The notes under the pieces are model-generated. The model saw only the letters and a program-made list of their open reading frames with translations. It had not been told where the DNA came from and made no database searches. Positions 41,497 through 49,533 of a stretch of 64,000 nucleotides of DNA are shown piece by piece. The translations under genes were made by a program, and so were the position numbers. Location of the stretch: NCBI GenBank assembly GCA_016717005.1, contig JADJUF010000036.1, positions 49,053 to 113,052 of the forward strand, written 5' to 3'. This stretch comes from Myxococcales bacterium. Lineage in GTDB: Bacteria > Myxococcota_A > Polyangia > Haliangiales > Haliangiaceae. Numbering within the stretch: position 1 is the first letter of the stretch; every line of letters starts with the position of its first letter.

Positions 41497-42078
41497 ATGA
41501 AGGCGAAAGACATCGCGACGCGCCTGCTCCGGCTGGCGGGCTGGGAGATCGAGGGCGAGGTGCCGCGGGTCGCGAAGTGCGTGGCGCTGGGCGTGCCGCA
41601 CACCAGCAACTGGGACGGCGTGCTGATGATCGCGATGGCCGTCGCCGGTGACATCGACATGTCGTTCATGATCAAGGACGACTGGCTGCGCGGCCCGCTG
41701 GGTCCGCTCATGCGCAGGCTCGGCGCGATCGGCATCGATCGCACCAAGGCCAACAACGTGGTCCAGGGGATGATCGACGAGCTGCGCCGCCGTGACCGGC
41801 TGTGGCTGGTGATCCCGCCCGAGGGCACGCGCGGCCACACCGACTACTGGAAGTCGGGCTTCTATCACATCGCGCTGGGCGCCGGCGTCCCGATCCTGCC
41901 GGGCTACATGGACTACAAGCGCAAGCGCATGGGCATCGGCGCGCCCATCGAGCTGACCGGCGACATCGGCCTCGACATGGATCGGATCCGCGCGTTCTAC
42001 GCCGCCAAGGCCCCGACCGGCCACGTCCCCGCCGACTTCGGCCCGATCCGGCTGCGCGACGAGCCCACGATCAACTGA
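41497..42078 (+). CDS. PlsC-like 1-acyl-sn-glycerol-3-phosphate acyltransferase family protein
   Basis: A 193-residue acyltransferase with motif I HTSNWD (H-x4-D), motif III PPEGTRG and motif II-like IDRTKANN. The block around KSGFYHIALGAGVPILP is typical of the short subgroup acting on glycerolipids or related acceptors. No transmembrane helix is obvious, unlike E. coli PlsC; a membrane-associating N-terminal helix is likely. The start is the ATG at 41497. No neighbouring lipid genes. Confidence 0.87.
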   Translation: MKAKDIATRLLRLAGWEIEGEVPRVAKCVALGVPHTSNWDGVLMIAMAVAGDIDMSFMIKDDWLRGPLGPLMRRLGAIGIDRTKANNVVQGMIDELRRRDRLWLVIPPEGTRGHTDYWKSGFYHIALGAGVPILPGYMDYKRKRMGIGAPIELTGDIGLDMDRIRAFYAAKAPTGHVPADFGPIRLRDEPTIN

Positions 42079-42088
42079 GTTCCAGAGG

Positions 42089-42376
42089 GTTCGTCGCCGA
42101 ACCCTCCCCCGTCGGGGGCAAGCCCCGACAGGGCCCCCACCCGAGGCGCGAGACTCCCGGCGCGCGGACCGGTGCTCGACCGAAAAACTACAAGCTCTGA
42201 TTCTGAGCTCCCGAGAGTTCGTGGCCGAACACCCACGACGCGAGACGCCCGGCGCGTGGACCAGGCCGGGGCACGCCACGGTCGGCGCGCTCGACCGGGC
42301 CAGCCCACCGACGACCACCCACGACGCGAGACGCTCGCCGCGTGGACCGGCGCTCGACCGAAAAGTTGAAGCGCTG
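42089..42376. repeat. Three-copy intergenic repeat (about 33-bp core, 86-92 bp apart)
   Basis: Cores begin at 42138, 42230 and 42316 with cacccacgacgcgagacg (cacccgaggcgcgagact in the first). Copies 1 and 3 share a further tail, ctcgaccgaaaa, to 42198 and 42376. A second motif, gttcgt(c/g)gccgaac, precedes copies 1 and 2 (42089, 42218). Nothing in the 395-bp gap looks coding. Confidence 0.85.
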
Positions 42377-42473
42377 CGTGTCCGGGCCGGCCGGTCGCCA
42401 GGCCGCCGGTCGTCGCCCCGCCACGACATCGCGATCCCCGCCGGCCCGGAGTTGGGCTACCGTCGGGGCGGGG

Positions 42474-43979
42474 ATGATGGCAGACGAAGAGCGTCCGGCC
42501 CGCAGTCGCTACGAGCACCGCGGACACCTCGGCAGCGGCAGCTTCGGCACCGTCGACCGCGTCTACGACCGCAGCCGCGGTCGCGAGGTGGCGCTCAAGC
42601 GCCTGCACGGCACCGACGGCGCCGCGATCTACCGGTTCAAGCGCGAGTTCCGCTCGCTGGTCGGCCTGGCGCACCCCAACCTCGTCGACCTCTACGAGCT
42701 GGACTGCGTCGACGACGAGTGGCTGTTCACGATGGAGCTGATCGACGGCGTGCGCTTCGACCAGTGGGTGCGGCCCGATCCCGAGGCGCCGCTCGACCGC
42801 GCCCGCGCACTCGACGCGTTCGGGCAGCTCGCCGACGCGGTGCTGGCGCTGCACCACCTCGGCAAGCTCCACCGCGACCTCAAGCCGTCGAACGTCCTCG
42901 TCGACGTCGCCGGCCGGGTCGTGCTGCTCGACTTCGGGCTGGTGTCCGATCCCGACACGCCCGAGCCGCCCGCGACGCGACCGGTGGGCACCGCGGCGTA
43001 CATGTCGCCGGAGCAGGGCGCCCGGATGCCGTTGACGCCGGCCAGCGACTGGTACGCCGTCGGGGTCATGCTGTACGAGGCGCTCACCGCCCAGCGCCCG
43101 TTCCACGGCCGGGCCGACGAGGTGCTGCTGCGCAAGGTCACCGAGCCGGCGCTGCCGCCGCGCCACCTCGTCCCGACCGTGCCTGCTGATCTCGATCGGC
43201 TGTGCGTCCGGCTGATCGATCGCGATCCCGACCAGCGCCCGGGCGGTGAGGAGGTGCTGGCCGCGCTCGGACGGGCGCCCTCGGCGGCGACCCGGAAGTA
43301 TGCAAGTCCCGCGACGCCCCGCGTGGGTCTGTGTCGCGATCTCGCCCGCTTCTGCGACCTGCTCCGCCAGGCGTTCGTCGACAGCCGCGACCACGCGGTC
43401 GTGTCGGTCGTGCTCGGCCCGGCCGGCTCCGGCAAGACCAGGCTGCTCGAGTCGTTCCTGGCCGAGGTCCGCGCGAGCCACGCGCCGCTGGTGGTGGGCG
43501 GTCGGGTCACGCCCGGCGACCGCACGCCGTTCCCGGTGCTCGACGCCGCCGTCGATCAGATCGGCAACTTCGTGCTCACCTTGCCCCCGCTCGAACTGGC
43601 GGCGGTCGTCGGCGACGTGCTGGAGATGCTGCCGATGTTCCCGGCGCTGGCGCGCTTGCCGCTGCTCGAGCGCCTGACGCCGCTGACCGCGACCGAGCTC
43701 GATCCCGACCAGCTCGAGCAGCGCGCGTTCACCGCGCTGGCGCGCCTGAGCGGGCGCCTGGCGGCCCACCGGCCGGTGATCGGCTGGGTCGACGACGCCC
43801 ACGCGACGATCGGGCGCGGCTTCCAGATCCTCGACGCGCTGCTCGGTCCGGGCCACCACGTCCACCTGATCTACCTGCACCGCAGCGAGGTCACCGACAC
43901 CCCGGTGCTGCGGGCGCTGCGCGACCTGCCCGACGGCGCCGACGTGCGCTGGCTCGAGCTGCCCGCCGCGCCCGCGTGA
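42474..43979 (+). CDS. Ser/Thr kinase with a truncated AAA ATPase domain
   Basis: A 501-residue protein. The kinase domain (about 13-270) has Gly loop GSGSFGTV, Lys42 in VALKRL, HRDLKPSN, LLDFGL and an activation segment ending in SPEQ. The second half starts an AAA_16-type domain: Walker A GPAGSGKTR (about 316) and Walker-B-like VIGWVDD. It stops about 130 residues after that region begins, before the helical repeats seen in the 1126-residue homologue at 30231. The ATG at 42474 is doubled (MM). Truncation may be natural; the gene ends with a clean stop 30 bp before the next gene. Confidence 0.88.
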   Translation: MMADEERPARSRYEHRGHLGSGSFGTVDRVYDRSRGREVALKRLHGTDGAAIYRFKREFRSLVGLAHPNLVDLYELDCVDDEWLFTMELIDGVRFDQWVRPDPEAPLDRARALDAFGQLADAVLALHHLGKLHRDLKPSNVLVDVAGRVVLLDFGLVSDPDTPEPPATRPVGTAAYMSPEQGARMPLTPASDWYAVGVMLYEALTAQRPFHGRADEVLLRKVTEPALPPRHLVPTVPADLDRLCVRLIDRDPDQRPGGEEVLAALGRAPSAATRKYASPATPRVGLCRDLARFCDLLRQAFVDSRDHAVVSVVLGPAGSGKTRLLESFLAEVRASHAPLVVGGRVTPGDRTPFPVLDAAVDQIGNFVLTLPPLELAAVVGDVLEMLPMFPALARLPLLERLTPLTATELDPDQLEQRAFTALARLSGRLAAHRPVIGWVDDAHATIGRGFQILDALLGPGHHVHLIYLHRSEVTDTPVLRALRDLPDGADVRWLELPAAPA

Positions 43980-44009
43980 GCTCCGCGGCGGCGGCGCCGC
44001 CCGGGCACG

Positions 44010-44810
44010 TCAATTCCCGAAGCCGCCGGCCCAGGCGCCGGCCGAGACCGCCGCCGCCGACTGCGAGAACACCTGGAACGCCTTGCGGATCTCACCGGTG
44101 GTGTTGCCCGGCGTCAGGATCCACCGATCGACGATGCCCATGTCGCGGAACACCTTCTTGAAGTCGGTGGTGCCGTCGCTGATGCCCATCGCCGCGACGA
44201 CGTGGTTCTCCTGCGCGACCATGTCGGCGACCAGCGCGCGCACCTCCTTGGCGGTGGCGCGCGTCGAGCCGTAGTCGCCGCCGTCGGTGATGAGCAAGGT
44301 CACGGTGCGCACCGGGACGCCAGCGGCGGCCAGCTCGGCGCTCTTGGCGATCACCGTGCCGAGCAGCACGATCGTCTGGTCGTAGAGCGGCGTCCCCAGG
44401 TGCGGATCGTAGTTGGCGGCGTCCATCGCGACCGCGTCGTCGAGGCCGACGTACGGGTACAGGATCGTGCCGTTGAGGTAGCGCGTGTGGACGAACACGT
44501 CGCCGGCCTGGCGCGAGCGCTTGAGCGCCTCGATCACCAGGTTGTGGCCGTCGCGCACCGCCGCGGTGTTGCCGGCGGCCGAGATCGACTGCGAGTCGTC
44601 GGGCATCATCGTCACCAGCACGACCTCGCTGGCGGCGACGTCGTCGACCGCGATGCCGAGCCCGGCCTGGATCTGCGCGCCCAGGTCGACCACGTCGAGC
44701 GCGGCGGCCGAGGCCGCGGACAGCGCGCCCTGCTTGCGGGCGTCGTCGAGGAGGCGCTGGGCGGTGCCCTTGGGCCGGTTGGTGTTGTCGTCGTCGTTGC
44801 GGTTGGACAT
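44010..44810 (-). CDS. vWA-fold protein of the kinase/phosphatase operon
   Basis: A 266-residue cytoplasmic protein with AAGGAG 6 nt upstream of its ATG. The vWA-like core begins at VVLVTMMPDDSQSIS, with a D-x-S-x-S metal site in DDSQS, and continues with TLLITDGGDYGSTRATAKEV, which matches the vWA strand-4 Thr/Asp region. The end (GEIRKAFQVFSQSAAA) is helical. It is the last gene of the four-gene unit read from 48466. The combination of vWA protein, PP2C phosphatase and kinase matches TerY-P-type triads. Confidence 0.8.
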   Translation of the reverse strand: MSNRNDDDNTNRPKGTAQRLLDDARKQGALSAASAAALDVVDLGAQIQAGLGIAVDDVAASEVVLVTMMPDDSQSISAAGNTAAVRDGHNLVIEALKRSRQAGDVFVHTRYLNGTILYPYVGLDDAVAMDAANYDPHLGTPLYDQTIVLLGTVIAKSAELAAAGVPVRTVTLLITDGGDYGSTRATAKEVRALVADMVAQENHVVAAMGISDGTTDFKKVFRDMGIVDRWILTPGNTTGEIRKAFQVFSQSAAAVSAGAWAGGFGN

Positions 44811-44856
44811 GAGGAGCTCCTTCAGAGGTGAGCGGGGTGAACGGGCGGCGCGCCGG

Positions 44857-45918
44857 TCAGGCCAGGCCCGGCCACGCGGCCAGCGGGTCGGTCGAGCGCA
44901 CCAGGTGCATGCCGGCGTCGGCGAAGCGCTGCAGCGCGTCGGTCGCGGCGCTGGTGAAGTCGACGGCGCAGCCGCCCTTGCCGTCGGGCACGGTCACCGC
45001 CGACATGCAGTCGGTGAGCAGGTAGACCTTGCGCGCGAGGGCCGGATCGATCGTCACGATCTCCGTCAGCAGGTCGTCGATCGTGCTCTTGACGCAGTGG
45101 CTGGCGGCCTGGCCGCCGATGACCACGGCGTCGGCGCCGAGCAGGGTCTTGACGAAGCTGGTGTTGCGCTGCGCCAGCGGCGCGCCGTCGAACCGCGCCA
45201 GCACCTCGGGCCGGAGCACCGAGTAGTTCTCGGTCAGCGGGTTGCCGCCCTTGACCTCGACCCACGACTGCGCGCCGCGGGCGAACGCGTGGAACAGCCG
45301 CGCGGCGTGGACCACGCCGGCCAGGGCGTGCCCGTCGGAGCCGAGCAGGCAGTGCGGCGGCCACAGGTACAGCTGGTACTTGCCGGCGCGCTCGAGCTCC
45401 TCGCAGTAGAACCGCACCTGCTTGGTCAGCCAGGCGTAGTTGCCGCCGCACAGCCACTTGGCCATCGCCGGGTTGGGCCGCACGTCGCCCTTGGCGAGAT
45501 CGTCGGACGTGACCACGCGGTGCGCGGTCAGGGGCGCGTCGTCGCGGTCGAGCCAGAACGACGGCGAGAAGATCTGGAACGCGAAGTGGGTGTCCATGGT
45601 CGTGGTCACGTCGGTGATCGCGCCCAGGTTGCGGTAGACGAACTCGGCGATCCGGCGTGAGTCGTCGACGGCGCCGGTGCCGCTCTGGCCGGCGACGTAG
45701 AGCGAGCCCTCGGGGAAGCAGAAGTCCTTCTGCACGTCGATCAAGAGCAGGTGCACGCGGCGCTCGTCCGACGCGGCCGGGCGCAGCCCGTGGGCGCGGC
45801 GCCAGTCGGCGGCGGCGGTCGCGAGCGCGGTCTCGTCGGGGCGGTAGCCCCAGCGGCCGGCGTCGGCGGGCTGGTAGTGGGACGGCAGCGGCAAGGTCGG
45901 GACGGTGCGAGTGGCCAT
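44857..45918 (-). CDS. Isochorismatase/nicotinamidase-fold hydrolase
   Basis: A 353-residue member, longer than the usual 180-220. LLLIDVQKDFCFPEGSL holds the catalytic Asp, TTMDTHFAFQIFSPSFW supplies the metal Asp-x-His as in nicotinamidases, and VIGGQAASHCVKST carries the nucleophilic Cys. The extra length is an N-terminal region of about 45 residues and insertions around LCGGNYAWLTKQV. The ATG at 45918 follows GGAGGAG. It lies 8 bp after the kinase gene, so it is clearly part of the operon. A role hydrolysing an NAD-related amide or a signalling molecule is a guess. Confidence 0.85.
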   Translation of the reverse strand: MATRTVPTLPLPSHYQPADAGRWGYRPDETALATAAADWRRAHGLRPAASDERRVHLLLIDVQKDFCFPEGSLYVAGQSGTGAVDDSRRIAEFVYRNLGAITDVTTTMDTHFAFQIFSPSFWLDRDDAPLTAHRVVTSDDLAKGDVRPNPAMAKWLCGGNYAWLTKQVRFYCEELERAGKYQLYLWPPHCLLGSDGHALAGVVHAARLFHAFARGAQSWVEVKGGNPLTENYSVLRPEVLARFDGAPLAQRNTSFVKTLLGADAVVIGGQAASHCVKSTIDDLLTEIVTIDPALARKVYLLTDCMSAVTVPDGKGGCAVDFTSAATDALQRFADAGMHLVRSTDPLAAWPGLA

Positions 45919-45926
45919 GACTCCTC

Positions 45927-47618
45927 CTAGCCCGCGGTGCGGGCGGTGAACGTGAGCGCGACGGCCGGCGCCGGGCCGGTCGGCAGGGACAGGGGCGCGC
46001 CGGCCTTGCGGATGGCGAGGCCGTCGCGGGTGACGAACAGGTCGTCGGTGACCGCGCACAGCGGCGCGGTGTCGACGAAGCGCCGGGTGACGCGGACCTC
46101 GCCCGCCTCGGCCTCGACCCGGACGACGCCGGCGTCGGTCGGCACGAACAGGTACGGCCCGGCCGCGCACGCGCCGGCCAGGCCCGGCATCCAGTCGGCG
46201 TCGGCGACCGGCGCCTCGGCCACGCCGACCACCGCGCCCGCGCGCACGCACGCGATCAGGTAGCGCTCGCGGGCGCCGTCGGCCTCGCGCCACCACAGCC
46301 ACGCGCGGTCGTCGGCCAGCGCGCAGCCGTGGTCGACGACCCGGCCGCGCAGGGCCGGCAGCCGGGCGCGATCGTCGAGGCCGCGGCGCCCCGGCGCGAA
46401 CGTGAACGCCACCGCGAAGCCGCCGGCCCGCCAGTAGCCGGCGCCGAGCTGGGCGCCGACCCACGCGTGCGAGACGCCCGGGACGATCTGGCCGATGACC
46501 TCGGGGCCGTGGGCCCCGGCCCGCATCAGCGCCGCGCCCGCGCGCCAGACCGCGGGTGCGCCCGGCTCGGCCGCGGTCGTGATCGGCCAGGTCGCCCGCG
46601 CCAGCGTGTGCGGATCGATCGCGCGGGCGCTGATCGCGCGCGTGATCGCGACCAGCGGCGCCGCGTGCAGACAGGTCGGGCACCGGCCGCGGCCGTGGTC
46701 GAGGGCGCAGCGCGGGCACCGCGTGAGCGTCAGCTCGTCGAGCAGGCCGCGGGGGCACGGGCCGCGGCCGCCGCCGTCGAACACCTGCCGGAAGTAGCGG
46801 GTCAGTCCGTCGGGGAGGCCGGCCAGGGGCGCCGCCGACCGCGGGTAGATCACGTCGGGGCCGAACACGCTGGGGCCGCGCAGCGGCCGCGCAGCCGGGG
46901 CCACGCGCGCGGCCGCGTCGGCCGGCTGGTGGACGCCGCCGAACGGCCCGACCCACGCCAGGGCCCGGAACAGCATGACCGCGTACGCGAACCAGTCGCT
47001 GGCGCGGTCGTGGGGTGCGGTGAGCGCCGGCGCCGACGCGGATCGATCGCACAGGCGCGGGTCGACGTAGCGATCGGTGAACATCGCGCACCGCCACGGC
47101 CCGTACTGGAGGCTGTCGGCGTCGATCAGGTGGCAGCGCGGGCCGTCGACCAGCACGTTGCCGTCGTTGAAGTCGCCGATCACCACGCCGGCGGCGTGAG
47201 CGGCCGTGACCGAGGCGTGGAGGTCGACGAACGCCGCCACCAGCGCCGCCAGGTCGACCGCCGCGCCGCGCCGGTGCTTGGGCTCGCCCAGCGTGAACAT
47301 CGGCGCGCCCGCGACCTTGGGCATGACGTAGCCGACCACCGCGCGCCCGCGGCCGGCGCGGGCCAGCGCGGTCGGCGCCACGAACGCCGCCGGCAGCCCG
47401 CGCGGGAACGCCCCGAGCTTGGCCTCGACCTCGGCCAGGCGCGCGGCCACCGCGGCCTCGCGCGCCGGGTCGCCGGCGACGTCGGGGTGATCGACGCGCT
47501 TGTAGAGCTTGAGCGCGCGGCCGTCGCCGAGGTCGTAGACGTCGGCCTCGCCGCCCTGGCCGAGCACGGCCAGGCGGGCGACGTCGACCCGCGCGCCGTC
47601 GACGACGACCGTGGTCAC
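45927..47618 (-). CDS. Atypical protein kinase with C-terminal Zn-ribbon, TerY-P type
   Basis: A 563-residue protein. The kinase fold has LGQGGEADVYDL (Gly loop), ALKLYKR (Lys), a catalytic loop IGDFNDGNVLVD in place of HRDLKPxN, and LIDADSLQYG in place of DFG. This variant wording is typical of kinases found with vWA and PP2C partners. About residues 300-325 hold two Cys pairs, CPRCALDHGRGRCPTC, a zinc ribbon. The C-terminal 250 residues are beta-rich and may form a propeller. The GTG start overlaps the PP2C stop codon (GTGA). Confidence 0.82.
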   Translation of the reverse strand: MTTVVVDGARVDVARLAVLGQGGEADVYDLGDGRALKLYKRVDHPDVAGDPAREAAVAARLAEVEAKLGAFPRGLPAAFVAPTALARAGRGRAVVGYVMPKVAGAPMFTLGEPKHRRGAAVDLAALVAAFVDLHASVTAAHAAGVVIGDFNDGNVLVDGPRCHLIDADSLQYGPWRCAMFTDRYVDPRLCDRSASAPALTAPHDRASDWFAYAVMLFRALAWVGPFGGVHQPADAAARVAPAARPLRGPSVFGPDVIYPRSAAPLAGLPDGLTRYFRQVFDGGGRGPCPRGLLDELTLTRCPRCALDHGRGRCPTCLHAAPLVAITRAISARAIDPHTLARATWPITTAAEPGAPAVWRAGAALMRAGAHGPEVIGQIVPGVSHAWVGAQLGAGYWRAGGFAVAFTFAPGRRGLDDRARLPALRGRVVDHGCALADDRAWLWWREADGARERYLIACVRAGAVVGVAEAPVADADWMPGLAGACAAGPYLFVPTDAGVVRVEAEAGEVRVTRRFVDTAPLCAVTDDLFVTRDGLAIRKAGAPLSLPTGPAPAVALTFTARTAG

Positions 47619-48466
47619 GCCCGGCTCCAGCGCACGATCACCGCGGTGGTGTCGTCGTCGAGGTAGGCCGCGCGCCGGGACGTGCGGTGCGCCTCCCAGT
47701 CGATCTCGAGCCCGTCGTCGGCCAGCAGGCGCAGGCGTCGCTCGAGCGCGAACGGGTTCTTGTAGATCGCCTCGATCCCGGCCAGCTCATCGAGCGTCGG
47801 CGCGGCGGCGCGGCCATCCCGGGGCGCGACCAGCGGCACCGCGCCGTCGGTGGCCAGCACCAGCCGGTCGATCTCGGCGCGGCCCCGGACCCAGGTCGCG
47901 AGCGTGCGCGGCGGCCCGAACCAGGCCTCGGTCAGGTACGGCGGCGCGTTGTCCTCGAACGGGCCCAGGACGTGGACCACGTCGCCGAGCGCGACCACGC
48001 CGTCGCCGAGCGCCGCGACCGCGACCTGGTCGTCGGTGATCGCCGCCACCAGCGACGTGAACAGGAGGTGCTCGCGCGTGACCTCGGCCAGGTCGCCGCC
48101 CATGGCCGCGGCCACCACCGCCAGCCGGTCGAGCACGGTCGCCGCCATGGCCTGGAAGTCGCCGGCGGCGATCGGACCGCCGTCGCGCAAGCGCTCGGCC
48201 ACGATCTGGGTCCACAACCGCGCGCCGATCGTCGCGCCGATCTCGCTGCGGCTGCCGCTGCCGCAGCCGTCGCAGACCGCGATCGCGACGCCGCCGGCGG
48301 TGCGCAGCACCCGGGCCGCGTCCTGGTTGGGGCGACCGATCCGCCGGTGGACCCAGCCGGCCACGCTGCCCGCGGCGATCTCGAGGTCGCCACCCACGGC
48401 GGCCTCGGGGGCTCGGGCGATGCGGCTCGGCACGGCTTCATCGGGGACGGTCGTGATCGTGTTCAT
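47615..48466 (-). CDS. PP2C-type Ser/Thr protein phosphatase
   Basis: A 283-residue PP2C. Metal-binding motifs are visible: RPNQDA (motif 1), VCDGCGSGSRSEIGA (motif 2), ALGDGVVAL (motif 8 region), LATDGAVPL (D-G) and DDDTTAVIV (final D-D/N). It is the first gene of the operon. The ATG at 48466 lies at the predicted transcription start. It probably reverses phosphorylation by the coupled kinase; the vWA protein may be substrate or scaffold (inference). Confidence 0.88.
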   Translation of the reverse strand: MNTITTVPDEAVPSRIARAPEAAVGGDLEIAAGSVAGWVHRRIGRPNQDAARVLRTAGGVAIAVCDGCGSGSRSEIGATIGARLWTQIVAERLRDGGPIAAGDFQAMAATVLDRLAVVAAAMGGDLAEVTREHLLFTSLVAAITDDQVAVAALGDGVVALGDVVHVLGPFEDNAPPYLTEAWFGPPRTLATWVRGRAEIDRLVLATDGAVPLVAPRDGRAAAPTLDELAGIEAIYKNPFALERRLRLLADDGLEIDWEAHRTSRRAAYLDDDTTAVIVRWSRA

Positions 48467-48474
48467 GTGACACT

Positions 48475-48503
48475 AAGATGGTGTCCAATGGACACGATGT
48501 CAA
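48475..48503 (-). promoter_or_regulatory. Promoter with a perfect 7-1-7 palindrome between -35 and -10
   Basis: On the minus strand a consensus -35 TTGACA (plus 48498-48503) is followed by a 17-nt spacer and CATCTT (48475-48480). The spacer contains GTGTCCA-A-TGGACAC (plus 48481-48495), a perfect inverted repeat well placed as a repressor operator. The transcription start would be about 48468, giving a 1-2 nt leader before the PP2C ATG. Confidence 0.62.
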
Positions 48504-48775
48504 GCCCGGCCGCGACGATCAGCCGCCGGTCACCGCCAACCCCGCGCGCGCACGGGGCGCGCGGCGCGGGTGTACGCTCGTCAGTGATGACGCTGCGGGT
48601 CGCGCTCGACGGGCTGGGCGATGCCGGCGGGCTGCACGCCCGGGCCCGGTTCCGCGCCCGGGCGCCGGTGCCCGCGGGGCGTGCCCGACGTCGCGTCGCA
48701 GGAGCCGTGCGCATCTGTACGTCGGCCAGCGCGTCGCCTGCGACGACGCGCGGCGACTGACCCCGGAGGAGTGCC

Positions 48776-49336
48776 ATGAACCCGATCCGCGACAAGTTCT
48801 GCTCCGCCTGCGGCACCGCGTACGCACCGCCGCTCGCCTACCCGCGCCTGTGCGCCAACCCCGCCTGCCGGATGATGGTGTGGGCCAACCCGATCCCGGT
48901 CGCGGTCACGCTGGTGCCGGTGGTCCACGGCGCCCGCACGGGCCTGCTGGTCGTGCGCCGCGGCATCGAGCCCCGGCGCGGCCTGCTGGCGCTGGTCGGC
49001 GGCTTCGTCGAGGATCACGAGCGCTGGCAGACCGCCGCCGCGCGCGAGGTCCGCGAGGAGGTCCACGTCGAGATCGACGCCGACTCCGTGACGTTGCGCG
49101 ACGCGGTCTCGACCGAGCCGCGGCCCAACCGGATCTTGCTGTTCGCGACCTGCGCGCGGGTCGACGCCGCCACGTTCCCGCCGTTCGCCGCCAACACCGA
49201 GTCGATGAGCCGCGGGGTGATCTTCGGCCCCGACGGCCTCGACGACGCGTTCGCGTTCCCGCTCCACGCGGCGGCCGCCCGCCGCTGGTTCGCCGAGCGC
49301 GGCGCCACCGGGAGCCTCGATCATCTCGAGCTCTGA
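48776..49336 (+). CDS. Nudix hydrolase with N-terminal zinc ribbon (NudC-like)
   Basis: A 186-residue protein with GGAGG 5 nt before the ATG. The zinc ribbon is CSACG and CANPAC. The Nudix box reads GGFVEDHERWQTAAAREVRE, then EV (G-x5-E-x7-R-E-U-x-E-E), missing only the final Gly. The overall build is close to the NAD/RNA-decapping NudC group but shorter. It is divergent from the phosphatase/kinase operon. Confidence 0.85.
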   Translation: MNPIRDKFCSACGTAYAPPLAYPRLCANPACRMMVWANPIPVAVTLVPVVHGARTGLLVVRRGIEPRRGLLALVGGFVEDHERWQTAAAREVREEVHVEIDADSVTLRDAVSTEPRPNRILLFATCARVDAATFPPFAANTESMSRGVIFGPDGLDDAFAFPLHAAAARRWFAERGATGSLDHLEL

Positions 49337-49533
49337 CCCCACGGCCGCCGGCGCCCCGCCGCGACCCGATGGCGTCGCCCGGTTCGAGCGCCACGACCGC
49401 GGCACGCACGGCACCGCGCCGATCTGCGCGCGGTGGCAGGCCGTCGACGGCTCGCCCCTGCCCGCCGGCGCCGCCAAGACCCGGCCGCGGCTGCGGCCGG
49501 ATCGCTAGCGCGGCTCGGACCGCGCGCTCAGAA

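Noticed and set aside
49337..49533. Open frame after the Nudix gene reading GVARFERHDRGTHG and ending RLRPDR
   Set aside because: It has protein-like composition and a stop at 49506-49508, but no credible start codon or ribosome-binding site; it may be a remnant.
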